20,818 bases of DNA, from assembly GCA_902782985.1 (NCBI GenBank), contig CACZPC010000313.1, forward strand, positions 1 to 20,818, in the 5' to 3' direction. Below the pieces are notes generated by a model. It made no database searches. It had not been told where the DNA came from and worked only from the letters and a program-made list of their open reading frames with translations. Below are positions 6,779 through 14,178 of this stretch, in pieces. The stretch is from Oscillospiraceae bacterium (GTDB lineage Bacteria > Bacillota > Clostridia > Saccharofermentanales > Saccharofermentanaceae). Each line of letters begins with the position of its first letter. The stretch's first letter is position 1. The translations under genes were made by a program, and so were the position numbers.

Positions 6779-9229
6779 ATGAATATAGTATTAAAGAATT
6801 CAATCAAAAATGTATTCGGAAAGCCGTTCCGCACATTGCTCGTGGTATTCGCGATCTTTATGTGCTGCGCATGTGCGCTCCTTTCGTTCGAGTTCGGCGG
6901 CAGTATCACCAGGATCTTCACCGAGTACCTCGGAAGCGTATCCAGAGCCGATATCATGATACAGTCGGGAGGAAGCGATCTTTCCGTCCTTCCCGAGGAT
7001 TTCCCCGAATGCGATACTCTGTCGGTTATTTCCGATAGCGAGATGCTCTATAAGGAGATCGAAAACGAACCGTACTTCGTAACGACAGATCAACTCTATA
7101 TCTACGGAATGGATATCGACGAAGCAGTCGATATGGAATTCATCTCTCCGATGGATATCAAGCCCGGTGAGATGTATATCTCCAAGACTTTTTCGGAGGA
7201 CTACGGCTATGAGGTCGGAGATACGATCGTTATCCACGACAGAGCATATAACGAGCTTGAACTGACTATCGCGGGATTATTCCCCGAGGAACTCAAGAAT
7301 CCCATCCTCACAGGCAACTGTGCGATAGTCGATCTTGAGACTTCAACACAGATCGGATGCGGTTATGCTGACATTAACGTTCTCTTGGTCGACATCAAGG
7401 ACGATTCCAAGATCGAAGAGGCAAAGGATATCATCAAGGAAGCATATCCCGATACTTCGACACAGGACCTCTTCCTTACCGATTCGATGATGACACTTCT
7501 TAATGAGATCAGATTTATCTTCTATCTCATGTTCGCGGTAACATTCCTGCTTGTTATCTTTGTTACGTCTTCTATCTGCGACAGGATCGTAAGCGAGAGG
7601 ATGTCCTTTATCGGTACGCTCAGAAGCTTCGGAATGAGTGTACAGGGTACTGCGCGGATCCTTCTTCTGGAGAATGTGCTCTATGCACTTATGGGAAGTA
7701 TTCCGGCTGTCGTACTCTATGCCCTCGTAAGAGACAAGTTCCTTTCGGCGCTCTTCTCTACGACTGACGGTATGGATATCCCGATCGCAAAGATGCATAC
7801 CTCTCTTCTTGTGGCGATAGTGATCGGTGCGGTGATCGTAGAGTGTGTTATCCCCCTGAAGGCGATCTTCAAGGCTCTTAAGACATCCATCAGAGATATC
7901 ATCTTCGACAACAGAGATACCGAATATAAGTTCAGCAGATCCGCACTCGTTATCGGTATCATCTGCCTTGTGATAGCTGTTATCACATTTATTTTCAGAA
8001 ATAATTTCGCGGCATGTATCCTTTGCCTTATTACGGCAGTTGCATCTCTTGCCTGCCTTTTCCCGAGACTCTTAAAGCTCATTGCGACGGGCATTAAGAA
8101 GGTTGCCGACAAGTATAATAAGCCCGTATGGGGACTTGCCGCAGTCGAAGCTATCTCTCGAAAGGCTACAGTAGGCAACGGAGTCCTCTGTGCCACGGCA
8201 TCCGCAATGTGCATCGTCGTAGTCGCACTTGCAAACGGAATGGCAGGATCACTTGACTCGCTCCCCTATGATTGCAATGTCGTGATCGATTGTACCAAGG
8301 CATATAAATATTATTCATATATCGAGCATCTTGATGGTGTAACGGATGTTGAGCCGCTTTATTACAGCGCGGAGATCTTTATCCTCGACAATGAGGATCA
8401 GGAGACATACGGATATATCTTTGCTGCTCCCGAAGGCGGCTATGAGCATTATTCGGGATTCGAGTTACCCGAGACCTTAGATGAGGGCAGCGTCCTGATC
8501 GATAAGACTTATGCGACCAAGCATAACATCGCCGAAGGTGACCGGATAACGCTCACCATTAATCCCGACGGTGCATTCCCCCTGATCAGAAGCTATTCCG
8601 TTGCCGGTATCATTGAGAACAATCAGTATATGGGCGGTACGGAATGTATCGTAGTCTCGGAGGCGGAATATAAGGGACTTTTCCTCGATACTCCCAGCGA
8701 GCTTATGATCACCTGCGAGGATCCGGATGTAGTGGCAGATGCCCTGGAGACATACGGTAAGGGTACATATTCCGATGTTAAGACTTATCAGGAGCTCGTT
8801 GAAGAGCAGGAGACCAACAATCAGCAGTCAAGCGTTGTGATCTCCGTGATCATGGTAATTGCGATCGGAATGACGACGATCGGTATGATCAGTAATCAGC
8901 TCATCGGATTTGAAGGACGTAAGAAGGAATGTGCGGTAATGCTCTCCACGGCCATGGGCAAGGGAAAGCTTTCCGGCGTGCTCCTCGGAGAGGCATTCAT
9001 AACGGCCTTATCCGCATCAGCCGTAGGAACCGTTCTGGGTACTGTCCTTACATCGGCTCTTGCTTCGGCATGTAAGAATGCGGCACTGGTAGTAATGGAC
9101 TTGAAGATAGATCCGGTACAGAATCTTGTCTTCTTTGTACTCCTGACTCTGGTATTTACGGGAACTGTACTTTTCCCGATCAGGAATCTCAGGAAGATGA
9201 AGATCTCAGAGCAGATCAAGTATGAATAA
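6779..9229 (+). CDS. FtsX/MacB-type ABC transporter permease
   Basis: An 816-residue membrane protein with the duplicated FtsX-type layout. It has one helix at about 20-37, a large extracytoplasmic domain (about 40-240), and three helices near 244-265, 295-318 and 343-362. Then come two linking helices (390-428), a helix at 466-487, a second extracytoplasmic domain (490-680) and three final helices (685-705, 735-757, 783-800). This ten-helix form is common in Gram-positive type VII ABC systems, which couple ATP hydrolysis to movements of extracytoplasmic domains rather than to classical transport. GAGGGGTG precedes the ATG by about seven bases. The ATPase gene begins 22 bases downstream. With the peptidase upstream, a role in envelope peptide handling, lipoprotein release or stress response is plausible but not shown by sequence. 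Confidence 0.88.
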   Translation: MNIVLKNSIKNVFGKPFRTLLVVFAIFMCCACALLSFEFGGSITRIFTEYLGSVSRADIMIQSGGSDLSVLPEDFPECDTLSVISDSEMLYKEIENEPYFVTTDQLYIYGMDIDEAVDMEFISPMDIKPGEMYISKTFSEDYGYEVGDTIVIHDRAYNELELTIAGLFPEELKNPILTGNCAIVDLETSTQIGCGYADINVLLVDIKDDSKIEEAKDIIKEAYPDTSTQDLFLTDSMMTLLNEIRFIFYLMFAVTFLLVIFVTSSICDRIVSERMSFIGTLRSFGMSVQGTARILLLENVLYALMGSIPAVVLYALVRDKFLSALFSTTDGMDIPIAKMHTSLLVAIVIGAVIVECVIPLKAIFKALKTSIRDIIFDNRDTEYKFSRSALVIGIICLVIAVITFIFRNNFAACILCLITAVASLACLFPRLLKLIATGIKKVADKYNKPVWGLAAVEAISRKATVGNGVLCATASAMCIVVVALANGMAGSLDSLPYDCNVVIDCTKAYKYYSYIEHLDGVTDVEPLYYSAEIFILDNEDQETYGYIFAAPEGGYEHYSGFELPETLDEGSVLIDKTYATKHNIAEGDRITLTINPDGAFPLIRSYSVAGIIENNQYMGGTECIVVSEAEYKGLFLDTPSELMITCEDPDVVADALETYGKGTYSDVKTYQELVEEQETNNQQSSVVISVIMVIAIGMTTIGMISNQLIGFEGRKKECAVMLSTAMGKGKLSGVLLGEAFITALSASAVGTVLGTVLTSALASACKNAALVVMDLKIDPVQNLVFFVLLTLVFTGTVLFPIRNLRKMKISEQIKYE

Positions 9230-9251
9230 AGCAAATCGGAGGAAGAATAAT

Positions 9252-9926
9252 ATGAGCACTATCATTGAAGTAAATAACGTCAGTAAGACATTCGGTAAGA
9301 ACGGTAACCTTAATCATGTATTGAACGGAGCATCACTGAAAGTGGATGAGGGAGAATTCGTATCCCTCATGGGTGCATCCGGATCCGGTAAATCGACACT
9401 TCTGTACCTCATCGGAGGACTCGACAGGAAATTCGAGGGAAATATATCACTCTGCGGCAAGGATATCGGCTCCATGAAGGATAAGGAGCTCTCGGACTTA
9501 AGGCTCAAGAATATGGGATTCGTATTTCAGTTCTATAATCTCGTAATGAACCTTAACGTGGAAGACAATATCCTTCTTCCTCAGACCATCAACGGCAGGA
9601 AGAAGTCCGATCTCAAGAAGGAACTGGATGAGATCCTCGAGATCACGGGACTTACCGAGAAGAGAAAGTCAATGCCCGCAATGCTCTCAGGCGGTCAGCA
9701 GCAGAGAGTGGCAGTAGCCAGAGCCGTGCTCGGCAATCCCAAGATCATTCTGGCAGACGAACCCACGGGTAACCTTGATTCCGAATCCACAAAGGAGATC
9801 ATGGAGCTCTTCAAAAGGCTCAATCAGGAGAAAGGACTTACGTTCCTCCAGGTTACTCACTCCGAAAAGTGTGCCGGATACGGCACGAGAACGGTCATAC
9901 TCGACAGCGGTAAGACCATAGGATAA
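9252..9926 (+). CDS. ABC transporter ATP-binding protein, MacB/LolD-like
   Basis: A 224-residue ATPase that powers the adjacent FtsX-type permease. All motifs are intact: Walker A GASGSGKST (41-49), Q-loop Gln93 in FVFQFYNL, signature LSGGQQQR (145-152), Walker B IILADEP with catalytic Glu170, D-loop GNLDSES, and switch His203. The ATG at 9252 is chosen because GGAGG lies nine bases upstream; the in-frame ATG at 9222 overlaps the permease end and lacks such a site. Length and the GxxxR-type signature match the MacB/LolD/FtsE group rather than importers. It is the last gene of the peptidase-permease-ATPase operon. Confidence 0.94.
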   Translation: MSTIIEVNNVSKTFGKNGNLNHVLNGASLKVDEGEFVSLMGASGSGKSTLLYLIGGLDRKFEGNISLCGKDIGSMKDKELSDLRLKNMGFVFQFYNLVMNLNVEDNILLPQTINGRKKSDLKKELDEILEITGLTEKRKSMPAMLSGGQQQRVAVARAVLGNPKIILADEPTGNLDSESTKEIMELFKRLNQEKGLTFLQVTHSEKCAGYGTRTVILDSGKTIG

Positions 9927-9956
9927 AGCCCCTCAACACACTTCATTCTATACCCT

Positions 9957-9994
9957 CAGAGAGCAGCTTGTGCGTAAGTTCGGGCTGCTCTCTG
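9957..9994. terminator. Perfect 11-bp hairpin after the ATPase gene
   Basis: CAGAGAGCAGC (9957-9967) pairs perfectly with GCTGCTCTCTG (9984-9994) around a 16-base loop, 30 bases past the ATPase stop. The bases that follow are CAAAATATTAAAAAT rather than a T-run, so it is not a textbook intrinsic terminator on either strand. It may instead protect the 3' end of the operon mRNA. Confidence 0.45.
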
Positions 9995-10023
9995 CAAAAT
10001 ATTAAAAATTTGCTGATATACCG

Positions 10024-10053
10024 TTGAAAAACAGCACAATTTATTGATATTAT
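10024..10053 (+). promoter_or_regulatory. Possible promoter of the four-helix membrane protein gene
   Basis: TTGAAA (10024-10029) and TATTAT (10048-10053) are 18 bases apart, about 60 bases ahead of the start codon. Both match SigA hexamers reasonably well. Confidence 0.4.
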
Positions 10054-10115
10054 TACTTGTATTGGGAGTTAGAGGTGATGAGATCACCTCGGTATTATTT
10101 GAAGGGGATATCTTT

Positions 10116-10568
10116 ATGAGCGGTGTAAAGAAGAAGGCTTGGGGATTTATAGTGGCGTGCGCCTTTTTTATGGTGTCACTTGTCTATCCTTGTTATACGG
10201 TTGTCGTTGAGTTGGAGATCGGTGATCCTTATATAAGGATGATAAGGATCGGAAGCAGACTTATCGGCATACTCCTCTTTTTACTTGGTGCATGGGGCAT
10301 ACTGGCAGCCTATAACGGCAGGTGGAAGATGGTCATAGTACCTGCTGCAACGATAGTTGTAATCATGTTCGTTACATTGGTATATCTGTATTCCGATTCA
10401 CAGGATTTTTCAGGGATCTTCCTGGTGTTTGAAGATTTCCTCGGTCATTATATAGATGATATCGCCACGTCGAAGACTACACATCTTACAGGCGGTTTCT
10501 TCTTTAATGTGATCACCACGATCGCAGTCGGTGCTACCGGATATCTGCTTTATTCCGCAGAAGAATGA
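10116..10568 (+). CDS. Hypothetical four-helix membrane protein
   Basis: I do not recognise this 150-residue protein. It begins MSGVKKKAW, with AAGGGG eight bases before the ATG at 10116; a farther upstream in-frame start at 10044 lies in the promoter region and is rejected. Four hydrophobic segments are visible: about residues 9-32, 49-69, 74-95 and a last one near the C-terminus (about 127-146, FFFNVITTIAVGATGYLLY). An acidic loop of about 30 residues (SDSQDFSGIF through the helix 4 start) lies between helices 3 and 4. It appears to be its own transcription unit, with a promoter upstream and a strong terminator 34 bases downstream. No catalytic or binding motif is seen. Confidence 0.65.
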   Translation: MSGVKKKAWGFIVACAFFMVSLVYPCYTVVVELEIGDPYIRMIRIGSRLIGILLFLLGAWGILAAYNGRWKMVIVPAATIVVIMFVTLVYLYSDSQDFSGIFLVFEDFLGHYIDDIATSKTTHLTGGFFFNVITTIAVGATGYLLYSAEE

Positions 10569-10601
10569 TCCCGATGACCGGAATATTGAATCTTGCTTTC
10601 G

Positions 10602-10630
10602 AAGAACGATCCTTACGGGTCGTTCTTTTT
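10602..10630 (+). terminator. Intrinsic terminator of the four-helix membrane protein gene
   Basis: Arms 10602-10612 and 10617-10627 form an 11-bp stem with one G-T wobble and a TTAC loop, running directly into TTCTTTTTG. This is a standard Rho-independent terminator. Confidence 0.88.
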
Positions 10631-10677
10631 GTTTGCTCTGTAAATGCCTTTCGCGAAAAGTAATACTCGGGGGTGGC

Positions 10678-10704
10678 TTGAAGACGCGAATATTGTGCTA
10701 TAGT
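10678..10704 (+). promoter_or_regulatory. Extended -10 promoter of the uracil permease gene
   Basis: TGCTATAGT (10696-10704) is an extended -10. TTGAAG at 10678-10683 could act as -35 with a short 15-base spacer. The leader to the start codon is only about 30 bases, so there is no room for a PyrR-type attenuator. Confidence 0.45.
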
Positions 10705-10739
10705 GAAATTGTGTGAATCAAATATCAAGGAGGTTCTGT

Positions 10740-12053
10740 ATGAGTGAAAACAAAGGCGGGATCTACGATGCCAAATCGCTCGGATTCCCAAGGATGATCG
10801 TACTCGGATTTCAGCATCTTTTCGCGATGTTCGGAGCTACGGTCCTCGTGCCGGCTCTTACCGGTCTTTCAGTATCGGCGACGCTTCTGTTTGCGGGGCT
10901 GGGTACGCTTCTCTTTCATTTCCTGACCAAGGGCAAGGTGCCCGCATTCCTGGGATCGTCTTTCGCATTTATCGGAGGGTATGCGGCTATCGCACCCAAC
11001 GGAGAGAAGGATCTTCTCCCGTATGCATGTCTGGGCGTGGCAGCGGCAGGTCTTCTCTATCTTGTTCTGGCCGGACTCATCAAAGCGTTTGGTCAGAAGA
11101 GGGTAATGAGATTCTTCCCGCCTATCGTTACGGGTCCTATAATCATTGCCATCGGTCTTACGCTTTCATCTTCTGCCATAGACAATTGTAAGCAGAACTG
11201 GCTTGTAGCTCTTGTGGCTATCCTCATAGTGATCCTCTGTAATATATTCGGTAAGGGAATGATAAAGATAGTCCCGATCATATTGGGCGTCATAGCATCT
11301 TATATCTGCGCGCTGGTATTCGGACTCGTGGATTTTACTCCCGTAGCCGATGCCGCATGGTTCGGAGTCCCTTTCAAATTCGAGGATACCGTATTCGAGA
11401 TCTTCAAGCATCCCGATTCATCTCTGGTGATCACGGCGCTTGTGACGATCATGCCTATCGCACTTGCTACCATGGTAGAGCACATCGGAGATATCTCGGC
11501 CATATCGTCGACTACCGAGCGCAATTTCATCGAGGATCCGGGACTTCACAGGACATTGATGGGTGACGGTCTTGCAACTGTTCTCGCTTCTTTATTCGGA
11601 GCGCCTGCCAATACCACTTACGGTGAGAATACCGGTGTCCTTTCACTTACCAAGGTCTATGATCCCGCAGTTATCAGGATCGCAGCCTACAGTGCCATCG
11701 TCGTTTCATTCTCTCCCAAGTTTGCCGCTCTCATCGCATCAATGCCGGCTGCGACCATCGGAGGAGTATCCATCGTCCTTTACGGTATGATCTCTGCCGT
11801 CGGTGTCAGAAACGTAGTAGAGAATCAGGTCGATTTCAGTAAGAGCAGAAACATCATCATTGCCGCACTTATCCTCGGCCTGTCCATCGGAGTCAGCTAT
11901 TCGGGTGCCATTACTTTCGCTGTCGGTTCTGTTACCATATCGCTGTCAGGACTTGCAGTAGGTGCTCTTGTAGGAATCGTGATGAATGCTCTGCTCCCTC
12001 AGGACGAAGAGGATTATAAGGGCGTTGATAAGGCGTTTAAGAGCGAAGGGTAA
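10740..12053 (+). CDS. uraA: Uracil permease, NCS2 family (UraA/PyrP type)
   Basis: A 437-residue integral membrane protein that imports uracil, probably with protons, for pyrimidine salvage. The sequence is hydrophobic throughout, consistent with the 14 helices of the NCS2 fold. The two uracil-binding glutamates of E. coli UraA (E241 and E290) have clear counterparts: Glu247 in MVEHIGDIS and Glu296 in NTTYGENTGVLSLTKVY. Other family landmarks are GATVLVPALTGLS, LGSSFAFIGGY and PIVTGPIIIAIGL. The ATG at 10740 follows AAGGAGG by six bases. It stands alone between a terminator upstream and one downstream, without pyrimidine biosynthesis genes next to it. A related xanthine or other nucleobase specificity cannot be excluded, but the motif context fits uracil best. 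Confidence 0.93.
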   Translation: MSENKGGIYDAKSLGFPRMIVLGFQHLFAMFGATVLVPALTGLSVSATLLFAGLGTLLFHFLTKGKVPAFLGSSFAFIGGYAAIAPNGEKDLLPYACLGVAAAGLLYLVLAGLIKAFGQKRVMRFFPPIVTGPIIIAIGLTLSSSAIDNCKQNWLVALVAILIVILCNIFGKGMIKIVPIILGVIASYICALVFGLVDFTPVADAAWFGVPFKFEDTVFEIFKHPDSSLVITALVTIMPIALATMVEHIGDISAISSTTERNFIEDPGLHRTLMGDGLATVLASLFGAPANTTYGENTGVLSLTKVYDPAVIRIAAYSAIVVSFSPKFAALIASMPAATIGGVSIVLYGMISAVGVRNVVENQVDFSKSRNIIIAALILGLSIGVSYSGAITFAVGSVTISLSGLAVGALVGIVMNALLPQDEEDYKGVDKAFKSEG

Positions 12054-12083
12054 ATATCATCTCGGATCTGTTAAAAAATCTTG

Positions 12084-12112
12084 AAGAACAGCCCTTGCGG
12101 CTGTTCTTTTTT
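12084..12112 (+). terminator. Intrinsic terminator of the uracil permease gene
   Basis: A perfect 10-bp stem (12084-12093 with 12099-12108) and a five-base loop are followed by a T-run ending at 12112. This is a strong Rho-independent terminator, 30 bases past the stop codon. Confidence 0.92.
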
Positions 12113-12123
12113 GTGTTTATCAA

Positions 12124-12132
12124 TGTTACAAT
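12124..12132 (+). promoter_or_regulatory. Possible extended -10 promoter of the saccharopine-dehydrogenase-like/TCS operon
   Basis: TGTTACAAT fits an extended -10 (TGn plus TACAAT). The expected -35 position falls in the T-run of the preceding terminator and is poor. It lies 39 bases before the start codon and is the only promoter-like element found ahead of this operon. Confidence 0.38.
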
Positions 12133-12171
12133 CAAAGACAGAGTTTGTGATGAAGAGGTTTGACAGAGCCT

Positions 12172-13380
12172 ATGAAGAAGATACTTATATTCGGTTGCAA
12201 TAAGGTAACCGAAGCTGTAGTGCCTATTTTGTGTTCCGATATCAGTATCGCATCAGAATTGTGTATCGCATCGGGCAATAAGGCTGATTGTGATGTACTC
12301 AGAAAGAAATATTCGGATCTTCCGGTCAGGATCACTACGGCACGAGCTGATGTTAATAACGAGTCCGGCACCAAGATGATGCTTTCGATAATCCAGCCCG
12401 ACATGATCGTAAATCTCGAACCGGCTCCTCTCAGTACCAAGATAATGAAGATAGCGCTCTACCAGGGAGCGGATTATATAGATGCGGCTCTTTGTGATTG
12501 GAACAAGGGGGATTTCCTTGCAAGGCAGTTTGAGCTTTTCGGAGAGTTCAGAGCCAAGGGGCTCACGGCTATCGCAGGATGTGCCGTCGATCCGTCTGTT
12601 ACGACTACTCTTATAAGGGCGGTCGCGTCAGAGCACTTTGATAAGGTCGAAGAAGCGAATGTCATAGATATTAATATGAAGTCTTCTTCCAACAAGGTAA
12701 GCATCAAGGAACTGCTTGCCTCTCGTGACTTTAAGGCCAAGGGAGAGAAGGCATGTTGTATAGTCGAGGATGAGAAGAAGGAATATGATCCGCTCTCAGT
12801 TACGATCGCAGACGGGATCGAGGGGCTCGGAGATGAAACTCTCTATCTGCTGAACGATCCGATAGTAGATGATATCAACAGAGAGATACCGGAGATCTCC
12901 ACTGTCAGATATTTCTCGACTTATAAGGAGAGATCCACCGCTGTCATCGATATGTTAAGGGATGTGGGAATGCTCTCGGATGTCCCCGTGGAGATAAGTG
13001 AAGGAGTTAAGATCGCGCCCATAGATTTCCTGTCGAAGGTCATGCCTGATTCGGGGCAGGAGGAGAAGATCACGGGCAAGAGTATCGCGGCGATCGTCTT
13101 ATCGGGCAATAAAGATGATCAGGATAAGAGTGTCCTGATCTCTGCCGAGGAGGATAATGAAGCTTGTATCAGCAAGAACGGCGTGGATGTAGCGTCCTAC
13201 TTTGATGCACTTACCGTCGTAGCCGGAATAAAGCTTATCTGCCTTAATAAGTGGAAGAAGCCCGGAGTATTTACTGCCTGTGCTTTTGATCCGGAAATAC
13301 TGACTGATGCTTTGCGTAAGCTGGGTTTCAGATATAATGTAACGGAAATTCCATCCGTAAAACTTGAAATAAAGGGGTAA
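12172..13380 (+). CDS. Saccharopine dehydrogenase-like protein with eroded NAD(P) motif
   Basis: A 402-residue protein of the saccharopine dehydrogenase/carboxynorspermidine synthase superfamily. The fold is recognised from segments in family order: MIVNLEPAPLSTKIMKIAL, GADYIDAALCDW, GLTAIAGCAVDPSVTTTLIR near the middle, the substrate-domain segment EISTVRYFSTYKE, LRDVGMLSDVPV, IAPIDFL and a C-terminal PGVF segment. However, the N-terminal Rossmann loop reads GCNKVT (residues 8-13) where relatives carry G-x-G-x-x-G/A, so nucleotide binding may be weakened or altered. The ATG at 12172 has only a distant GAAGAGG (13 bases) and a TTG at 12160 is the alternative. Five bases separate its stop from the response regulator gene, whose ribosome binding site lies inside its last codons. 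It is therefore cotranscribed with a signalling gene, unusual for this enzyme family. Substrate unknown. Confidence 0.78.
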   Translation: MKKILIFGCNKVTEAVVPILCSDISIASELCIASGNKADCDVLRKKYSDLPVRITTARADVNNESGTKMMLSIIQPDMIVNLEPAPLSTKIMKIALYQGADYIDAALCDWNKGDFLARQFELFGEFRAKGLTAIAGCAVDPSVTTTLIRAVASEHFDKVEEANVIDINMKSSSNKVSIKELLASRDFKAKGEKACCIVEDEKKEYDPLSVTIADGIEGLGDETLYLLNDPIVDDINREIPEISTVRYFSTYKERSTAVIDMLRDVGMLSDVPVEISEGVKIAPIDFLSKVMPDSGQEEKITGKSIAAIVLSGNKDDQDKSVLISAEEDNEACISKNGVDVASYFDALTVVAGIKLICLNKWKKPGVFTACAFDPEILTDALRKLGFRYNVTEIPSVKLEIKG

Positions 13381-13385
13381 ATATT

Positions 13386-14093
13386 ATGACTAATGACAAA
13401 GCAAAGATCCTGGTGGTTGAGGATGATGCTAATATTAATAATCTGATCTATGATTCACTTCGTAAGCACGGACTTGATTGTGTTCAGGCTTATTCGGGGA
13501 CGGAGGGACTTCTTAATTTCAAGAATGACAAGTTCGATCTTGTTATCCTGGATCTCATGATGCCGGGCATGTCCGGTGAGGAGCTTACCAAAAAGATCAG
13601 GGAGGAGTCCAAGGTGCCGATCATGATCGTATCCGCCAAGTCTTCTCTGGATTCAAGAGTCGATCTGCTTGCCATGGGTGCCGATGATTTCCTCGCCAAG
13701 CCCTTTGAGGTCAAGGAGCTTCTTGCCAGAGTTGATGTGCAGCTCCGCCATATCGCCGATATCGGATCCGAGGCCGTCGAGGAGACCAAGACACTTGAGT
13801 TTAAGGATCTTATCCTTTATAAGGACACTTTTGAAGCCGTGCTCAACGGACAGGAGCTTTCTCTTACGAGACAGGAATATAAGATACTGGAGCTTTTCAT
13901 GCTCTATCCCAACAAGGTGTTTTCCAAGCAGGAGATCTTTGAATATGCCTGGAATGAGTGCTATATCGGCGAGGATAAGACCATTAACGTCCATATAAGC
14001 AATATCAGGTCCAAGATGAAGAAGATCACTCCCGATGAATATATCGATACCATCTGGGGAATAGGATTCCGACTTGCAAAGGCTAAAGCTTAA
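13386..14093 (+). CDS. OmpR/PhoB-family response regulator
   Basis: A 235-residue two-domain regulator. The receiver domain (about 6-118) has the acidic pair Asp13/Asp14, phosphoacceptor Asp56 in VILDLMMPG, Ser83 in IVSAK and the conserved Lys105 in LAKPFE. The winged-helix domain (about 135-233) shows LTRQEYKILELFM, FSKQEIFEYAW and the recognition segment DKTINVHISNIRSKMK. AAAGGGG lies about eight bases before the ATG, overlapping the stop of the preceding gene, which suggests translational coupling. The cognate kinase is almost certainly the one at 16880-17788, the last gene of the same cluster, and the likely targets are the ABC genes between them. Confidence 0.93.
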   Translation: MTNDKAKILVVEDDANINNLIYDSLRKHGLDCVQAYSGTEGLLNFKNDKFDLVILDLMMPGMSGEELTKKIREESKVPIMIVSAKSSLDSRVDLLAMGADDFLAKPFEVKELLARVDVQLRHIADIGSEAVEETKTLEFKDLILYKDTFEAVLNGQELSLTRQEYKILELFMLYPNKVFSKQEIFEYAWNECYIGEDKTINVHISNIRSKMKKITPDEYIDTIWGIGFRLAKAKA

Positions 14094-14122
14094 TATTTTC
14101 TTTAACAATTATTTGCGATGAT

Positions 14123-14151
14123 TGAAAAAATGTCATGAATAATGGCATTAT
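14123..14151 (+). promoter_or_regulatory. Candidate promoter with internal dyad ahead of the ABC transporter genes
   Basis: TTGAAA (14123-14128) and CATTAT (14146-14151) are 17 bases apart. The spacer holds an inverted repeat, AATGTCAT (14129-14136) with ATGGCATT (14142-14149), which pairs fully in RNA with one G-U. It sits in the only sizeable gap (85 bases) of the cluster. This makes it a plausible response-regulator site controlling the transporter apart from the regulator. Confidence 0.4.
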
Positions 14152-14178
14152 TAAAATTGCGCTCGGGAGAATACTTCT

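Noticed and set aside
6418..6957. Open minus-strand frame of 179 codons across the peptidase-permease junction.
   Set aside because: It overlaps the conserved ends of two real genes and has no start signals or recognisable domain.
7717..8214. Open minus-strand frame of 165 codons within the FtsX-type permease gene.
   Set aside because: It mirrors a long hydrophobic, well-supported coding region on the plus strand; such open antisense frames follow from codon bias here.
10569..10739. PyrR-type attenuator or purine/uracil riboswitch ahead of the uracil permease.
   Set aside because: The hairpin at 10602-10630 lies upstream of the permease promoter and the leader after the promoter is only about 30 bases, too short for such elements.
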